A stretch of DNA of 6,214 nt from JACQFK01 sp964604905 (GTDB lineage Bacteria; Planctomycetota; MHYJ01; JACPRB01). This document shows positions 5,755-6,214 of the stretch, piece after piece (position 1 is the stretch's first letter; each line of letters opens with the position of its first letter). Where the stretch lies: contig CAZSCC010000041.1 of assembly GCA_964604905.1 (NCBI GenBank), forward strand, positions 1-6,214, read 5' to 3'. The translations under genes were made by a program, and so were the position numbers. The notes beneath the pieces were generated by a model. The model saw only the letters and a program-made list of their open reading frames with translations. It was not told the origin of the DNA and searched no databases.

Positions 5755-6214
5755 CAGCTGCGGGCCGTCTGGCCCGCGGGGAAGTAGGCGAGCCGCGTCG
5801 AGCCGATCTTGATGACGTCCCCCGCGCGGAGCGACTCGTCGTTCACCTTCCGCATCCCCATCCAGGTGCCGTGGCGCGTCCCGAGGTCCCTGACGAAGCA
5901 GGCGTCACCGGCGAGGTAGATCTCGGCGTGGCGGAGTTCGACGTTGGGGTGCTTGATCACGATCGTCGATTTCGGGTCGCTGCCGATGCGGATGGCGTTG
6001 CCGACGATGGGAAACTCGACGCCGTCCTCCGGCCCGTCGAGGGGCACCACGCGGGGGGAGTGGGCGACCCCTTCGGCCAGGCCGCGGAGGTAGGCGCGCG
6101 CGGTCTCGCCGCTGGCCTCGAAGCGGAAGAATTTCTGCATGCCAAGGTTGTTGAAGATCACCTTGATCTTGGGCTGGACCTCGACCAGGCAGATGGCGCC
6201 GCCGCGGCGCTCCA
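5754..6214 (-). CDS. STAS-like domain fused to FHA domain, C-terminal part (5' end outside window)
   Basis: The frame stays open past GTG 6161 to the window edge, so that codon is probably internal; 152 residues are visible. The first 40 or so (GGAICLVEVQPKIKVIFNNL, then GMQKFFRFEASGETA) resemble the last strand and helix of a STAS domain of the anti-sigma-factor-antagonist type, in which GG-hydrophobic strand-P-K/R-hydrophobic helix-G is typical. After a linker an FHA fold follows (visible residues about 65-145): RIGSDPKSTIVI, RHAEI, FVRDLGTRHGTW, then LRAGDVIKIGS. FHA domains normally bind phosphothreonine peptides. Here the usual GR, SxxH and NG positions read GS, ExxH and HG, so phosphopeptide binding is doubtful. 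Such a protein would probably be a cytoplasmic signalling adaptor. The gene converges on the zinc-ribbon gene; its stop (TGA at 5754-5756 on the minus strand) touches the inverted repeat. The FHA call is firm and the STAS call moderate. Confidence 0.8.
   Translation of the reverse strand, partial: ERRGGAICLVEVQPKIKVIFNNLGMQKFFRFEASGETARAYLRGLAEGVAHSPRVVPLDGPEDGVEFPIVGNAIRIGSDPKSTIVIKHPNVELRHAEIYLAGDACFVRDLGTRHGTWMGMRKVNDESLRAGDVIKIGSTRLAYFPAGQTARS

Overview
The window is high in G+C and looks like an ordinary chromosomal housekeeping region of a Gram-negative (diderm) bacterium. It centres on a macromolecular-synthesis block, dnaG-rpoD. A Phe-terminated beta-barrel tail at the left edge points to an outer membrane. 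Three things fit Planctomycetota or a neighbouring deep-branching phylum better than Proteobacteria: the wording of RpoD region 4 (a GYTYTLEEVGRIF segment), the long spacer between RpoD regions 1.2 and 2, and a COG1579-type zinc-ribbon gene directly after rpoD. This placement is an inference from remembered family features, not from a search.

Layout from left to right. Bases 1-429 hold the C-terminal end of a probable outer-membrane beta-barrel protein. Six bases later comes rsmA/ksgA (436-1176), a 16S rRNA dimethyladenosine transferase with a shortened C-terminal subdomain. A 94-base, AT-richer gap carries a good sigma70-type promoter overlapped by a perfect 8-bp inverted repeat. Next are dnaG (primase, 1271-3031, TTG start) and rpoD (primary sigma factor, about 3050-4855, apparently starting at a non-canonical ATT). 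A second putative promoter lies just after rpoD, before a coiled-coil C4 zinc-ribbon protein (4934-5680). A short intergenic stretch of inverted heptad repeats follows, a possible bidirectional terminator. The right edge holds the 3' part of a minus-strand gene whose visible protein is the end of a STAS-like domain fused to an atypical FHA domain.

Functionally, dnaG and rpoD couple replication priming with bulk transcription, and rsmA serves ribosome maturation. The zinc-ribbon protein is a conserved nucleic-acid-associated type with no firm function. The STAS-FHA protein belongs to a separate convergent unit and suggests partner-switching or phosphorylation-linked signalling. I found no mobile element, CRISPR array, RNA gene or clear novel multigene system. 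The points most worth a second look are the rpoD start, the operator-like palindrome at the dnaG promoter, the STAS-FHA fusion with replaced phosphothreonine contacts, and the heptad-repeat intergenic region.
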